From positions 62,001-126,000 of the forward strand of contig NZ_JBHZSP010000012.1 of the NCBI RefSeq assembly GCF_043643765.1: DNA of 64,000 bases, in the 5' to 3' direction. The notes beneath the pieces are model-generated. The model was not told the DNA's origin. It did not search any database and was given only the letters and a program-made list of their open reading frames with translations. The translations under genes were made by a program, and so were the position numbers. Positions within the stretch are counted from its first letter, which is position 1. Every line of letters begins with the position of its first letter. The stretch is from Marinomonas posidonica_A. Its GTDB lineage: Bacteria; Pseudomonadota; Gammaproteobacteria; Pseudomonadales; Marinomonadaceae. Positions 9,534 through 18,588 of this stretch are shown in pieces.

Positions 9534-9836
9534 TTAATTGATCGGGTTGTGAACCGTGACCAGCTTAGTGCCGTCCGGAAAGGTTGCCTCAACCTGAACC
9601 TCATGAATCAAATCCACAACACCATCCATAACCTGCTCGGCACTCAGTAAGGTTTTTCCATAAGCCATTAACTCTGCAACACTTTTACCATCTCGAGCGC
9701 CTTCGATAATTTCCATCGTGAGGTAAGCCATGGCCTCAGGATAGTTAAGTTTTAGGCCGCGATTTAAGCGACGCTCAGCCAACAAGGCAGCGGTAAACAC
9801 CAGCAGTTTGTCTTTTTCTCTTGGTAGTAATTCCAT
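9534..9836 (-). CDS. ureA: Urease subunit gamma, UreA
   Basis: A 100-residue subunit starting MELLPREKDKLLVFTAALLA, the canonical UreA start. An upstream in-frame extension to 9887 is rejected because it overlaps ureD and lacks family similarity. Visible motifs are RRLNRGLKLNYPEA, MEIIEGARDGK and EATFPDGTKLVTVHNPI. The gene stands alone rather than fused to ureB. It begins 19 bases after the ureD stop. Confidence 0.97.
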   Translation of the reverse strand: MELLPREKDKLLVFTAALLAERRLNRGLKLNYPEAMAYLTMEIIEGARDGKSVAELMAYGKTLLSAEQVMDGVVDLIHEVQVEATFPDGTKLVTVHNPIN

Positions 9837-9855
9837 AGTCAAAGCCTCTTCATCA

Positions 9856-10728
9856 TTAGGTCGCCCAAATTCGTGGCGCACAGGCATTGCGTTGTATCAA
9901 TTCAGGTCGGAGTTGTTGCCAACACTGATTAAATAAGTGTTTCATTTGCTCGCTGTCACCATGCACAGCGCGCACCAAAATAAATTCTTTCACTAAAGAC
10001 ACTCCCGCCAAACCGGCGAACTCCGCACAAGACTCGCGTAAAGCCGTTAAGGTATCGTCTGATAAATGCGTAAAAGGCCCAGCCACCAACAAACCATTCA
10101 CCGCTTGTCCCTGTAAGCCAGCCGCCGAATGCATTACCGCTGCGGAATCCTGATCAATGCGTAACCGCTCGCGCAGCCTGATACGACCATCCACATTGAT
10201 CTGAAAACTTTGGCTGGCGCGTCCTTGAGCAAAATCCAATTGATTAGCGGGCAAGCCAAAACAGGTGATTTCCCAACCAATAAAACGCGCCCCAGAGGCA
10301 AGGTGAATCTGATTCACTAACGCCGTATTAGCATCGGGATACAAGATGGTTTCTTGTGGTAACCACTCCATGATGGCCTGATTTGGCACGTGCAAATGGG
10401 TGGTTTGACGCTGTAACAATTTGTCTGGCCGAGCACGGTAAACCCGACCCGCTCCGGGTGTGGTAATCAATACATGAGTATGCGGCTGTTGACGTGATTC
10501 AATGACCAATTCATCCCCCGACACCAAGCCGCCTGGTGGGTGCAACAAATACACATGGGCCGTGTCTTGACCTTCAGGGTAGAAAGGCTTTTGCACATAC
10601 AAAGGCCCTTTATGATCACAGGTTTTCAATACAGTTCCACGAGCGCCATGCGCAAACCCCAAGCGCAAATAGGCTTGCCATTGACTGGCTGTTTGCTCAG
10701 TATTGGGATGACTTAAAGCAAGGGTCAT
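9856..10728 (-). CDS. ureD: Urease accessory protein UreD (UreH)
   Basis: A 290-residue protein with family motifs LLHPPGGLVSGDEL, TTPGAGRVYRA and MEWLPQETILYPDA. UreD is the scaffold that binds apo-urease and the UreF-UreG complex during nickel insertion. Its start overlaps the urtE stop by four bases (10725-10728), so urea transport and urease assembly are translationally linked in one operon. Confidence 0.94.
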   Translation of the reverse strand: MTLALSHPNTEQTASQWQAYLRLGFAHGARGTVLKTCDHKGPLYVQKPFYPEGQDTAHVYLLHPPGGLVSGDELVIESRQQPHTHVLITTPGAGRVYRARPDKLLQRQTTHLHVPNQAIMEWLPQETILYPDANTALVNQIHLASGARFIGWEITCFGLPANQLDFAQGRASQSFQINVDGRIRLRERLRIDQDSAAVMHSAAGLQGQAVNGLLVAGPFTHLSDDTLTALRESCAEFAGLAGVSLVKEFILVRAVHGDSEQMKHLFNQCWQQLRPELIQRNACAPRIWAT

Positions 10729-11414
10729 ACGGCTAAATACTGTTTAATGAGATCGTCATTCAGGTTTTCCATCTTATCCGCAGCGACAATTCGACCTTTT
10801 TCCATGAGACGAAACTCTTTACCCACACGACGAGCAAAGCCCAGTTTTTGTTCAATTAAGATCACGGTTAGGCCTTCTTCCTCGTTCAGTTTGAGAATCA
10901 CATCACCAATTTGTTTAACGATATTTGGCTGAATACCTTCATTTGGTTCGTCCAAAATTAAGACTTTTGGTTCTAATACCAACGCCCGTCCAATGGCCAA
11001 TTGTTGCTGCTGACCACCCGACAAATCGCCACCACGACGATGCAACATTTCCTTCAACACCGGAAAGAGTTCAAAGACTTTTTCCGGTATGGCTTTTTTC
11101 TTCTTTACTGGCAGACCAATGCGCAGGTTTTCCTCCACCGTTAACATGGGAAAAATGTCGCGACCTTGTGGTACATAGCCAATGCCAGCGTAAGCACGTC
11201 GTTCAGCACTTTGTTTATGCAAGGCTTGCTGGTTCAGTAAAATTTCACCGCTTTTAATGGGTAACAAGCCCATAATGGCTTTCATCAAGGTCGTCTTACC
11301 GACACCGTTGCGGCCCATAATGCAAGTGATGGAGCCTGGTACTATGTCCAAATCCAGATCCCATAAAATTTGTGTGCCACCATACAATTGGCTGACTTTT
11401 TTCATGCTGATCAT
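10725..11414 (-). CDS. urtE: Urea ABC transporter ATP-binding protein UrtE
   Basis: A 229-residue LivF-type ATPase. Walker A is GRNGVGKTT, the signature is LSGGQQQQLAIGRAL, Walker B is VLILDEPNEGIQ and the switch histidine is replaced in LIEQKLGF, as in UrtE/LivF proteins. The DEPNEGIQP form is typical of UrtE. It energises UrtBC urea uptake together with UrtD. Four-base overlap with ureD downstream. Confidence 0.94.
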   Translation of the reverse strand: MISMKKVSQLYGGTQILWDLDLDIVPGSITCIMGRNGVGKTTLMKAIMGLLPIKSGEILLNQQALHKQSAERRAYAGIGYVPQGRDIFPMLTVEENLRIGLPVKKKKAIPEKVFELFPVLKEMLHRRGGDLSGGQQQQLAIGRALVLEPKVLILDEPNEGIQPNIVKQIGDVILKLNEEEGLTVILIEQKLGFARRVGKEFRLMEKGRIVAADKMENLNDDLIKQYLAV

Positions 11415-11418
11415 AGGG

Positions 11419-12276
11419 TTAGGCCTCCACCGCTTCTTCGCCTAAATAGACTTCAATGACGTCTTTATTGTTCTGAATCTGATCCATGGTGCCTTCGGCT
11501 AATACCGATCCTTGATGCAGCACAGTCACAGTGCGAGCAATACTGCGTACAAACTCCATATCGTGCTCCACCACAATAACGGTGCGTTCTCCGGCTAAGG
11601 ACGTCAGCAACTCCGCGGTGCGTTCGGTTTCCTGAGCTGTCATGCCAGCTACCGGTTCATCAATCAGTAAAAGTCTAGGATCAGATACAAGAAGCATGCC
11701 TATTTCCAACCATTGCTTCTGCCCATGAGACAAAGCGCCAGCTTGCATAAAACGCTGCTCACTCAAACCTATGATTTTCAGCACCTCATCGATACGATCG
11801 ATTTCACTGGGTGACAATCGAGAAAACAGAGTTTGAATTACTCGCTTATCGGTTTTCAAAGACAGCTCCAAGTTGTCGAACACACTTTGCTCTTCAAATA
11901 CCGTGGGTTTCTGAAACTTACGTCCAATCCCCAATTGCGCTATGTCCGCTTCGTCTTTACTGAGCAAATTATGGGTTTGACCGAAAAACACCGACCCCGA
12001 ATCCGGTTTGGACTTGCCGGTAATCACATCCATTAAAGTGGTTTTGCCCGCGCCATTGGCACCAATAAGGCAGCGCAACTCTCCGTCTTTGACATACAAG
12101 TTGAGATCGTTCAACGCTTTGAAACCATCAAAACTCAGGTTCAAGCCTTCTACATAAAGAATCATCTGATTTGAAACATCCACTTTCGCCGCTTGTTCTG
12201 GCGCTAAAAATGGCCATACCTGATCACGACGGAAGGTGTCTCTTAGACTTTGTAGTGATTGATCTATGGCATTCAT
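11419..12276 (-). CDS. urtD: Urea ABC transporter ATP-binding protein UrtD
   Basis: A 285-residue LivG-type ATPase with about 40 extra N-terminal residues. Walker A is GANGAGKTT, the signature is LSHGQKQWLEIGMLL, Walker B is LLLIDEPVAGM and the H-loop is VVEHDMEFVR. The SHGQKQWLEI form is diagnostic for UrtD. Its start overlaps the urtC stop by four bases, and urtE starts four bases after its stop. Confidence 0.95.
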   Translation of the reverse strand: MNAIDQSLQSLRDTFRRDQVWPFLAPEQAAKVDVSNQMILYVEGLNLSFDGFKALNDLNLYVKDGELRCLIGANGAGKTTLMDVITGKSKPDSGSVFFGQTHNLLSKDEADIAQLGIGRKFQKPTVFEEQSVFDNLELSLKTDKRVIQTLFSRLSPSEIDRIDEVLKIIGLSEQRFMQAGALSHGQKQWLEIGMLLVSDPRLLLIDEPVAGMTAQETERTAELLTSLAGERTVIVVEHDMEFVRSIARTVTVLHQGSVLAEGTMDQIQNNKDVIEVYLGEEAVEA

Positions 12277-13406
12277 GATGACGCCTCCTGTGTCGATAGG
12301 CTTTGGCGCTTGGATTTAAGCTGTCCGTATAGACCGATTAAGCCTTTTGGTAAAAACAGGGTCACTAAGACAAATAACGCGCCTAAGGCAAATAACCAAC
12401 CATCTGGCATGATGGCGGTAAAACGGGTTTTAGCGTAATTCACCAACAGAGCACCGATAATGGCGCCAATTAAGGTGCCGCGGCCGCCAACAGCAACCCA
12501 AATAACGATTTCAATGGAATTAATCGGAGAAAACTCCCCTGGGTTGATAATGCCCACTTGAGGAACATACAAGGCGCCCGCCACACCAGCGATCACCGCC
12601 GAGTAGACAAACAACCACACCTTATAACGTTCCGTGCGATAGCCAATAAAACGGGTGCGAGCTTCCGCATCTCGAACAGCCAAAGTCACCTTACCCAAAC
12701 GAGAAGACAGAATGCGCTGACTGACTAACAAAACTAAGGCTAATAACAGTGCCGTTATAATAAACAGCGCCACTCTTGTGGCATCAGACTGCAAATCAAA
12801 GCCTAAAATTTCCTTAAAATCGGTTAGCCCGTTATTGCCACCAAATCCCATTTCATTACGGAAGAAGGCCAACAACAAAGCGTAGGTTAAGGCTTGTGTC
12901 ATGATGGACAGATACACCCCGGTCACACGGGAACGAAAGGCTAGCCAACCAAACACAAAAGCCAATAACCCCGGTACCAACACCGCCATTATCATGGCGA
13001 ACCAAAACTGGTCCATCCCCAACCAGAACCAAGGCAGCTCTTGCCAATCAAGGAACACCATAAAGTCCGGTAGAACAGGATGACCATAGACACCGCGGTC
13101 ACCAATTTGACGCATCAGATACATGCCCATGGCATAACCGCCCAAAGCAAAAAACGCCCCATGCCCTAGGCTTAAAATACCGCAATATCCCCAAATGATG
13201 TCCACCGCCAAAGCCAACATGGCGTAACATAAATACTTACCCAACAAGGTAATACTGTAGGTGCTCACATGCAGAGCCGAGCTTTCTGGTAAAAGTAAAT
13301 TCGCAGCCGATGCCAACAAGGTGACCCCCAATAACAAAATCACAAAGGGCAAGGTGTATTTGCCAGACGTGCGCCCTGCGCTAAACCAATGCAATAACTT
13401 ACTCAT
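12273..13406 (-). CDS. urtC: Urea ABC transporter permease UrtC
   Basis: A 377-residue LivM-type permease with about nine to ten hydrophobic segments. Family motifs are LAVDIIWGYCGILSLGHGAFF, MRQIGD and the cytoplasmic coupling region VRDAEARTRFIGY. It forms the inner-membrane channel with UrtB. Four-base ATGA overlaps join it to urtB before and urtD after. Confidence 0.94.
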   Translation of the reverse strand: MSKLLHWFSAGRTSGKYTLPFVILLLGVTLLASAANLLLPESSALHVSTYSITLLGKYLCYAMLALAVDIIWGYCGILSLGHGAFFALGGYAMGMYLMRQIGDRGVYGHPVLPDFMVFLDWQELPWFWLGMDQFWFAMIMAVLVPGLLAFVFGWLAFRSRVTGVYLSIMTQALTYALLLAFFRNEMGFGGNNGLTDFKEILGFDLQSDATRVALFIITALLLALVLLVSQRILSSRLGKVTLAVRDAEARTRFIGYRTERYKVWLFVYSAVIAGVAGALYVPQVGIINPGEFSPINSIEIVIWVAVGGRGTLIGAIIGALLVNYAKTRFTAIMPDGWLFALGALFVLVTLFLPKGLIGLYGQLKSKRQSLSTQEASS

Positions 13407-14998
13407 TCTGCAGCCCTGCCTTTTTGTGGGAAGAGTCCTTTAGGACGTTTCTGAATAAAGAGAATGATGAACACCAACACAAAAATGGCGGCCAACACGG
13501 CACCAGTGGTCGGCTCCAAGAACTTATTAGCAATACCCAAGGTGAACGCCGCCACTAAGGTACCCAATAAATTCCCCACGCCGCCAAACACCACCACCAT
13601 AAAGGAATCAATGATGTAAGCTTGGCCCAAATTTGGCCCCACATTGGTAAGCTGAGATAATGCCACGCCCGCGATGCCAGCAATGCCTGATCCTAACCCA
13701 AAAGTCATGGCATCCACCCATTCGGTTTTCACCCCCATGGCTTTGGCCATGTTGCGATTTTGCGATACCGCACGCACGTTCAAGCCCAGTGAACTTTTCT
13801 TTAAAATCAGCACCAATACGATGAATACCAACAAAGCAAAGGCTAGGATATACAAACGGTTTAACGTCAAAGATAAGACGGGATTGATTTCCCATGAACC
13901 ACTCATCCAACTTGGGGTGGATACTTGACGGTTCAAAGGAGAGAAAATAGTTCGTACCAGCTGCTGTAAAATCAGACTGATACCAAAGGTGGCCAACAGG
14001 GTTTCCAATGGTCGACCGTGTAAGCGACAAATCACCAAGCGTTCAATCAACACACCCATTAAGCCCGACACCAAAAAGGCCGCAGGAATCGCCACCCAAA
14101 TGGAATAATCTATGTAGTTGGGCATAATCAACTGCACCACATAAGTGGTATAGGCACCCAACATGATCATTTCACCGTGCGCCATATTGATGACTCCCAT
14201 CACCCCAAAGGTGATGGCCAAACCAATTGACGCCAATAACAATACGGAACCTAAACTCAAGCCAAAAAACAACTGATCAACAAACGCATATCGCTGGACA
14301 CTTTGATTGATCTTCTCAAGTGCCTGAGTCGCTGCCGATGCAATCACATCATTCGCATCTTGGCTTAAGGTGACCAAGCCATTGCGCACATCGTTTTCCA
14401 AGCTGCTGGACAAAAATTCAATGGCTGCCAAACGAGCACTTTGACTCTGTTCAACCTCTTTTGCTGTGTACAAAGACAAGGCGGTTTGCATCATTTCTTG
14501 TACGTTTGGATGGGTTTCTTGAGGGTAAAGTGCTTCTAAAGTAGCAAAAGTGTCACTATCCAGATCCGCTAACAATTCACGCACCGCACTTTCACGTAAT
14601 TCAGGGTCTTTTGAGGTTAATTGCAGACGTGCAATGGTCCCTCGCAACATACTGCGTAATTTATTATTTACTTTGATTTTGCGAACTTGCTTACTGCCTA
14701 ACTGGGCATTCGCTTGTTGACTAAAGACATCCACATAGAGGGTTTCACCTGCCGTATTGGTTTTGACAACTAACCGCCCCTCCGCTCGAGTGTAGTATAG
14801 GTCGCCATCCAACCAAGCTCTAAACACAGGTAATAATGACTCATCGCCCTGCGCTTCCAGTTGCACCAACATAGCCGGCATTTTGGATAACTTGGTTTGA
14901 GTAAGCTCAGACAGCAGGCCTTCGGTTTCCACAGCCATCAACCAAGTTGGCAATGCCATAAAAATCCCTATCAGACAGAGACGCAAAATACGTTTCAC
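13403..14998 (-). CDS. urtB: Urea ABC transporter permease UrtB
   Basis: A 531-residue protein. A signal peptide (residues 1-22) leads a periplasmic helical region of about 210 residues, then a LivH-type permease core (LASIGLAITFGVMGVINMAHGEMIMLGAY, ending IQKRPKGLFPQKGRAAE). The long N-terminal domain is usual for UrtB in proteobacteria and absent from LivH. A terminator-like hairpin separates it from urtA. Confidence 0.94.
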   Translation of the reverse strand: MKRILRLCLIGIFMALPTWLMAVETEGLLSELTQTKLSKMPAMLVQLEAQGDESLLPVFRAWLDGDLYYTRAEGRLVVKTNTAGETLYVDVFSQQANAQLGSKQVRKIKVNNKLRSMLRGTIARLQLTSKDPELRESAVRELLADLDSDTFATLEALYPQETHPNVQEMMQTALSLYTAKEVEQSQSARLAAIEFLSSSLENDVRNGLVTLSQDANDVIASAATQALEKINQSVQRYAFVDQLFFGLSLGSVLLLASIGLAITFGVMGVINMAHGEMIMLGAYTTYVVQLIMPNYIDYSIWVAIPAAFLVSGLMGVLIERLVICRLHGRPLETLLATFGISLILQQLVRTIFSPLNRQVSTPSWMSGSWEINPVLSLTLNRLYILAFALLVFIVLVLILKKSSLGLNVRAVSQNRNMAKAMGVKTEWVDAMTFGLGSGIAGIAGVALSQLTNVGPNLGQAYIIDSFMVVVFGGVGNLLGTLVAAFTLGIANKFLEPTTGAVLAAIFVLVFIILFIQKRPKGLFPQKGRAAE

Positions 14999-15032
14999 GA
15001 TATTTCTCCGGAATCAGTCGAACATAAGCGGT

Positions 15033-15062
15033 AAAAAAGGTTTCCAGCAAATGCTGGAAACC
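15033..15062 (-). terminator. Hairpin between urtA and urtB, likely attenuator
   Basis: On the minus strand, GGTTTCCAGC, a four-base loop and GCTGGAAACC form a perfect 10-bp stem. Six T residues follow at 15038-15033. It begins 27 bases after the urtA stop. This has the form of an intrinsic terminator, and probably lets more transcript cover urtA than the membrane genes. Confidence 0.75.
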
Positions 15063-15088
15063 AAGTTTCAACCCTGGGGGTGGTCAAA

Positions 15089-16372
15089 TTAGTAATTTTG
15101 TCCAGAACACATTTTGGTCTTAGTGTTGTAGTTGCCACATTTAAGTGGATCGGTCCAATCAGCAATCAGATCTTTCGAACCTGGTAAGAAGTCAGACCAA
15201 GCGTCGCCCGGAACCACACCATCGGTCTCCCAAACGGTTTCAAACTGACCGTCGTCTTGAATCTCGCCAATCAGCACAGGCTTACTCAAATGGTGGTTTT
15301 TGTTCATTACCGCAATGCCGCCTGTTAGGTTAGGCGTTTCCTGACCTATCATGGCCTGCTCAACCGCATCTACGTCGGTTGTACCGGCTTCGGTTACCGC
15401 ATTGGCCCACATGTTAAAGCCGATAAAAGTGGCTTCCATTGGGTCATTGGTCACACGATCAGGGTTGCCAGTAAAGGCTTTCCACTGGGTAATAAATTCT
15501 TCATTTTCATCACTCTCTACGCTTTGGAAGTAGTTCCAAGCGGCCAAGTGACCCACTAGAGGCGCCGTGTCTAGACCAGATAACTCTTCCTCACCCACAG
15601 AGAAAGCCACCACTGGAATGTCTTCTGAAGAAATACCTTGGTTACCCAATTCTTTGTAGAAAGGCACGTTGGCATCACCATTGATGGTCGATACCACAGC
15701 GGTTTTCTTGCCTGCGCTACCGAATTTTTTAATGTCGGAAACGATAGACTGCCAATCAGAGTGACCAAATGGCGTGTAATTGATCATGATGTCTTCTTCC
15801 GCGACCCCCATGTCTTTCAGATAGGCTTCTAGAATCTTGTTGGTGGTACGCGGATAAACGTAATCCGTACCCGCTAGCACCCAACGCTCTACACCTAACT
15901 CGTCTTTTAAGTAATTAACCGCAGGAATGGCTTGTTGGTTTGGCGCTGCGCCTGTGTAGAAAACATTTTTAGAAGATTCTTCACCCTCGTATTGCACTGG
16001 GTAGAACATCAAACCGTTGAGTTCTTCAATAACAGGCAAGACAGACTTACGAGATACGGACGTCCAACAACCGAAAATGACATCCACTTCTTCTTCCGTT
16101 AATAATTCACGGGCTTTTTCCGCAAACAGAGGCCAGTTCGATGCTGGATCCACCACCACTGCTTCGAGTTTTTTACCGAGCAAACCACCTTTTTTGTTCT
16201 GTTCTTCGACCATCATCAGAACCGTGTCTTTCAGGGTCGTTTCAGAAATGGCCATGGTGCCAGATAGGGAATGCAATACACCGACTTTAATTGTGTCGGC
16301 GGCCAGAGAAGGGAAAGCAATAAGCGTCGCACTGGTCAGCGCAATCGCAGAAGCAAGCGTCTTAATTTTCAT
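15089..16372 (-). CDS. urtA: Urea ABC transporter substrate-binding protein UrtA
   Basis: A 427-residue periplasmic binding protein with a signal peptide cleaved after about residue 24 (PSLAADTIKVG). Family motifs are VGVLHSLSGTMAISE, VDPASNWPLFAEKAR, IFGCWTSVSRKSVLP and YPVQYEGEESS. It binds urea and passes it to UrtBC. It is the first gene of the urt-ure block, with a 289-base upstream region that contains a palindromic site. UrtA can resemble FmdD amide-binding proteins, but the urtBCDE neighbours settle the call. Confidence 0.96.
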   Translation of the reverse strand: MKIKTLASAIALTSATLIAFPSLAADTIKVGVLHSLSGTMAISETTLKDTVLMMVEEQNKKGGLLGKKLEAVVVDPASNWPLFAEKARELLTEEEVDVIFGCWTSVSRKSVLPVIEELNGLMFYPVQYEGEESSKNVFYTGAAPNQQAIPAVNYLKDELGVERWVLAGTDYVYPRTTNKILEAYLKDMGVAEEDIMINYTPFGHSDWQSIVSDIKKFGSAGKKTAVVSTINGDANVPFYKELGNQGISSEDIPVVAFSVGEEELSGLDTAPLVGHLAAWNYFQSVESDENEEFITQWKAFTGNPDRVTNDPMEATFIGFNMWANAVTEAGTTDVDAVEQAMIGQETPNLTGGIAVMNKNHHLSKPVLIGEIQDDGQFETVWETDGVVPGDAWSDFLPGSKDLIADWTDPLKCGNYNTKTKMCSGQNY

Positions 16373-16485
16373 GATTGAGTCGTCCTATTGTGATTTTTGA
16401 TGCGTTCAAACTGATCACTTAGGCGCTTTATCGTATGGTTATGACCTAGTGAGCAGCCTGTACAGTATTCAAAAAAACCACAACC

Positions 16486-16508
16486 TAGGGTATGCGCTAA
16501 TTACCCTA
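16486..16508. promoter_or_regulatory. Palindrome TAGGGTA-N9-TACCCTA upstream of urtA
   Basis: A perfect 7-base inverted repeat with a 9-base spacer, centred about 125 bases upstream of the urtA start. It has the form of a dimeric regulator site. A candidate binder is the LuxR-type response regulator at 242-1156, by inference only. No sigma-54 promoter (GG-N10-GC core in context) was found in the region. Confidence 0.5.
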
Positions 16509-16607
16509 TGGAGCTACGTTAAATGACGTAGACTCTTTCAAACATGAGCTGAAAACACATGATCGTTTCAATTAAGACTGTTTAAGGTAGGAAGAGAGAA
16601 AAAGAAA

Positions 16608-16639
16608 AAAGGCGAATGTCATCAGTGACATTCGCCTTT
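16608..16639 (-). terminator. Intrinsic terminator after the nitroreductase
   Basis: AAAGGCGAATGTCA and TGACATTCGCCTTT form a perfect 14-bp stem with a TCAG loop. On the minus strand a T-rich run (TTTTTTCTTTTTC) follows. It lies 22 bases beyond the nitroreductase stop, and also insulates the urt promoter region from read-through. Confidence 0.88.
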
Positions 16640-16661
16640 ATGGAATCATGAGGTCATGAGC

Positions 16662-17252
16662 TTATAGAATTTTAGCGACTTCCTCAAAATCAAGACGCGG
16701 GCCTCGTGGATGGTAACCCTCTGGTTTGCCATAACCTAGGTTGATGATAAAGTTTGTTTTGAAACGACCATCTGCAAAGAATTCCGCATCAACAGCAGCA
16801 GGGTTAAAACCACTCATAGGACCAGCAGACAAACCTAATGCGCGAGCGGCTAAGATAACGTAGGCACCTTGCAAACTACTGTTACGGAATGCCGTTGATT
16901 CAGATAAAGCGGCGTCATTCTCAAACATAGGTTTGGCATCTACTACCGGAAATTGTGTTGGTAGATGATTGTAAAATTCAGAGTCAGAAGCAACAATTAA
17001 GGTTAATGGCGCTGCACGCGTTTTGTCGACATTACCTGGAGCCAAAGCGGGTAATAGTCTTTCTTTGCTCTCAGTACTGTTCAAAAATACAAAGCGCGCA
17101 GGCTGAGCATTCATGGAAGTTGGCCCCCATTTACATAGATCGTATAAAGCTTTGATCGTTTCCTCATGAACAGGCGTATCTAAAAATTCATTATAGGTTC
17201 TAGCTTCTAGAAACAACTGATCTAAAGCATTTTTGTCTAATGATGTGCTCAT
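16662..17252 (-). CDS. RutE-like nitroreductase (malonic semialdehyde reductase family)
   Basis: A 196-residue flavoprotein of the nitroreductase fold. Motifs close to RutE are ARTYNEFLDTPV, LYDLCKWGPTSMNAQPARFVF, ETAFRNSSLQGAYVILAARALGL and SAGPMSGFNP. RutE reduces malonic semialdehyde in pyrimidine nitrogen release, but no other rut gene is here, so the substrate is unknown. The start is the ATG at 17252. The upstream frame extension lacks similarity. It ends in its own terminator. Confidence 0.82.
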   Translation of the reverse strand: MSTSLDKNALDQLFLEARTYNEFLDTPVHEETIKALYDLCKWGPTSMNAQPARFVFLNSTESKERLLPALAPGNVDKTRAAPLTLIVASDSEFYNHLPTQFPVVDAKPMFENDAALSESTAFRNSSLQGAYVILAARALGLSAGPMSGFNPAAVDAEFFADGRFKTNFIINLGYGKPEGYHPRGPRLDFEEVAKIL

Positions 17253-17501
17253 ACAATCTCCTAAAAAAAATGTGTTTAACAAAAAGGTATCTGGATTTCG
17301 AGACAGAGTATACGACGCCACAAGTGGAGCATATAGGCTCGAATAAGAACATGTGTGTTTCACAAAACGATCTAATAGAAGTATAGATCATGACTAAAAT
17401 TTTGCGTCTCAGATCAAACATATTTTCCTCAAAGCCCCTGTTCACATCCGGTCTGATTGATGCCCTCTTCAACTCTCTTGTTATAAAACGAAAACCAGAC
17501 A

Positions 17502-18344
17502 TTAAGATCGCACCAAACCAGCCAAAAATTGCAACCAATCTTGGAGTTCATCATCAAATGATTGTCGCTGCTTTTCAGTCAGAGAGTGGTTTAACTCAGC
17601 CAGCATTTTTGCATATAAGATCTTATTATGTTCAGAAGCAACATTGTGTTGCGGTGTTTTATATTGCTCAGGATGAATCATGATACTACTCAGTCGCTGA
17701 GAAAAGTCTGGTGATTTACGGTCAGCAAAGAGGTCTTTGACCATCGTTTGAAGTCTCATTTGGTAAGCCATTCTCAACTCAAACGTCGGCGTAAATGCCT
17801 GAACATAGCGCTGAATAATTTGCATTTGCTCTGGTGTCAGTTTGCCAATGTTGTCTTCCACTTGTTTAATCAAATCTTGTTGTCGATCCGCTAAACGCGC
17901 CTCTTTGCTTTCTGCGGCCTCTCTGGACAGCCTTTCCTCTCGCTTTTTCTGCCACACTGATAAAAAATCGTCTATTTGAGAGGGTGACAAATACGGCGCC
18001 AGTAAGGCCAATTCTGGAGAAATTTTATCGCGTAGGCGCTGTACGTTCTGCTGTATTTCATCAAACACATTCAGCCATTGCTGCTGATCAAGGGGAGCTG
18101 TCTGGAGTTGTGATCTTAGGGCGTTAAGCTGGCTTTCATAAGTTTTCAGTTCTTCGGAGCGATGCCAAGCATGCCACGAATCGACACGTTCATCCAAAAG
18201 GGCTTTTTGCTCTGTGGTCAATTCAATATAATCATCCACATACCAATACAACAGCCAATCAAGATTGTTGTACACAAAAGAGGACGAGCAAGCACTCAAC
18301 AACACACTAAACAATAGTACCAGCGAGAATTTTGTCTTTTTCAT
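17502..18344 (-). CDS. DUF6279 family lipoprotein
   Basis: A 280-residue protein with a lipoprotein signal peptide (lipobox LLSAC, Cys at 19) and a mostly helical mature part opening SSSFVYNNLDWLLYWYVDDYIELT, which is typical of the DUF6279 family. Charged residues and the regular helix pattern suggest a periplasmic helical bundle anchored to a membrane. The function of the family is unknown. It appears to be a single gene. Confidence 0.8.
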   Translation of the reverse strand: MKKTKFSLVLLFSVLLSACSSSFVYNNLDWLLYWYVDDYIELTTEQKALLDERVDSWHAWHRSEELKTYESQLNALRSQLQTAPLDQQQWLNVFDEIQQNVQRLRDKISPELALLAPYLSPSQIDDFLSVWQKKREERLSREAAESKEARLADRQQDLIKQVEDNIGKLTPEQMQIIQRYVQAFTPTFELRMAYQMRLQTMVKDLFADRKSPDFSQRLSSIMIHPEQYKTPQHNVASEHNKILYAKMLAELNHSLTEKQRQSFDDELQDWLQFLAGLVRS

Positions 18345-18588
18345 TGGGACTCCGCCCTTTAGACCAGTTGATATAAATCCATTTTATATTGAGGTGATTC
18401 AACCTTTTTAGTCAAGCTTTCTTTTAGTTAGTATTGTGCTTTATAGGTTATATCAAAATAAAACTGGCTGTTGAGAAGTCAGTTCAGAGGGAGAACTCTA
18501 ACGAACAGTCGTGGTTAATCGACTAAAAAACACAGCGTGATGAAGCACTTCTTGGTTTGTCGAGAAGAAGTATTATCTCTCTCTATCT

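Noticed and set aside
17200..17538. Minus-strand frame between the nitroreductase and DUF6279 genes
   Set aside because: It overlaps both genes in another frame and has no SD or family motif.
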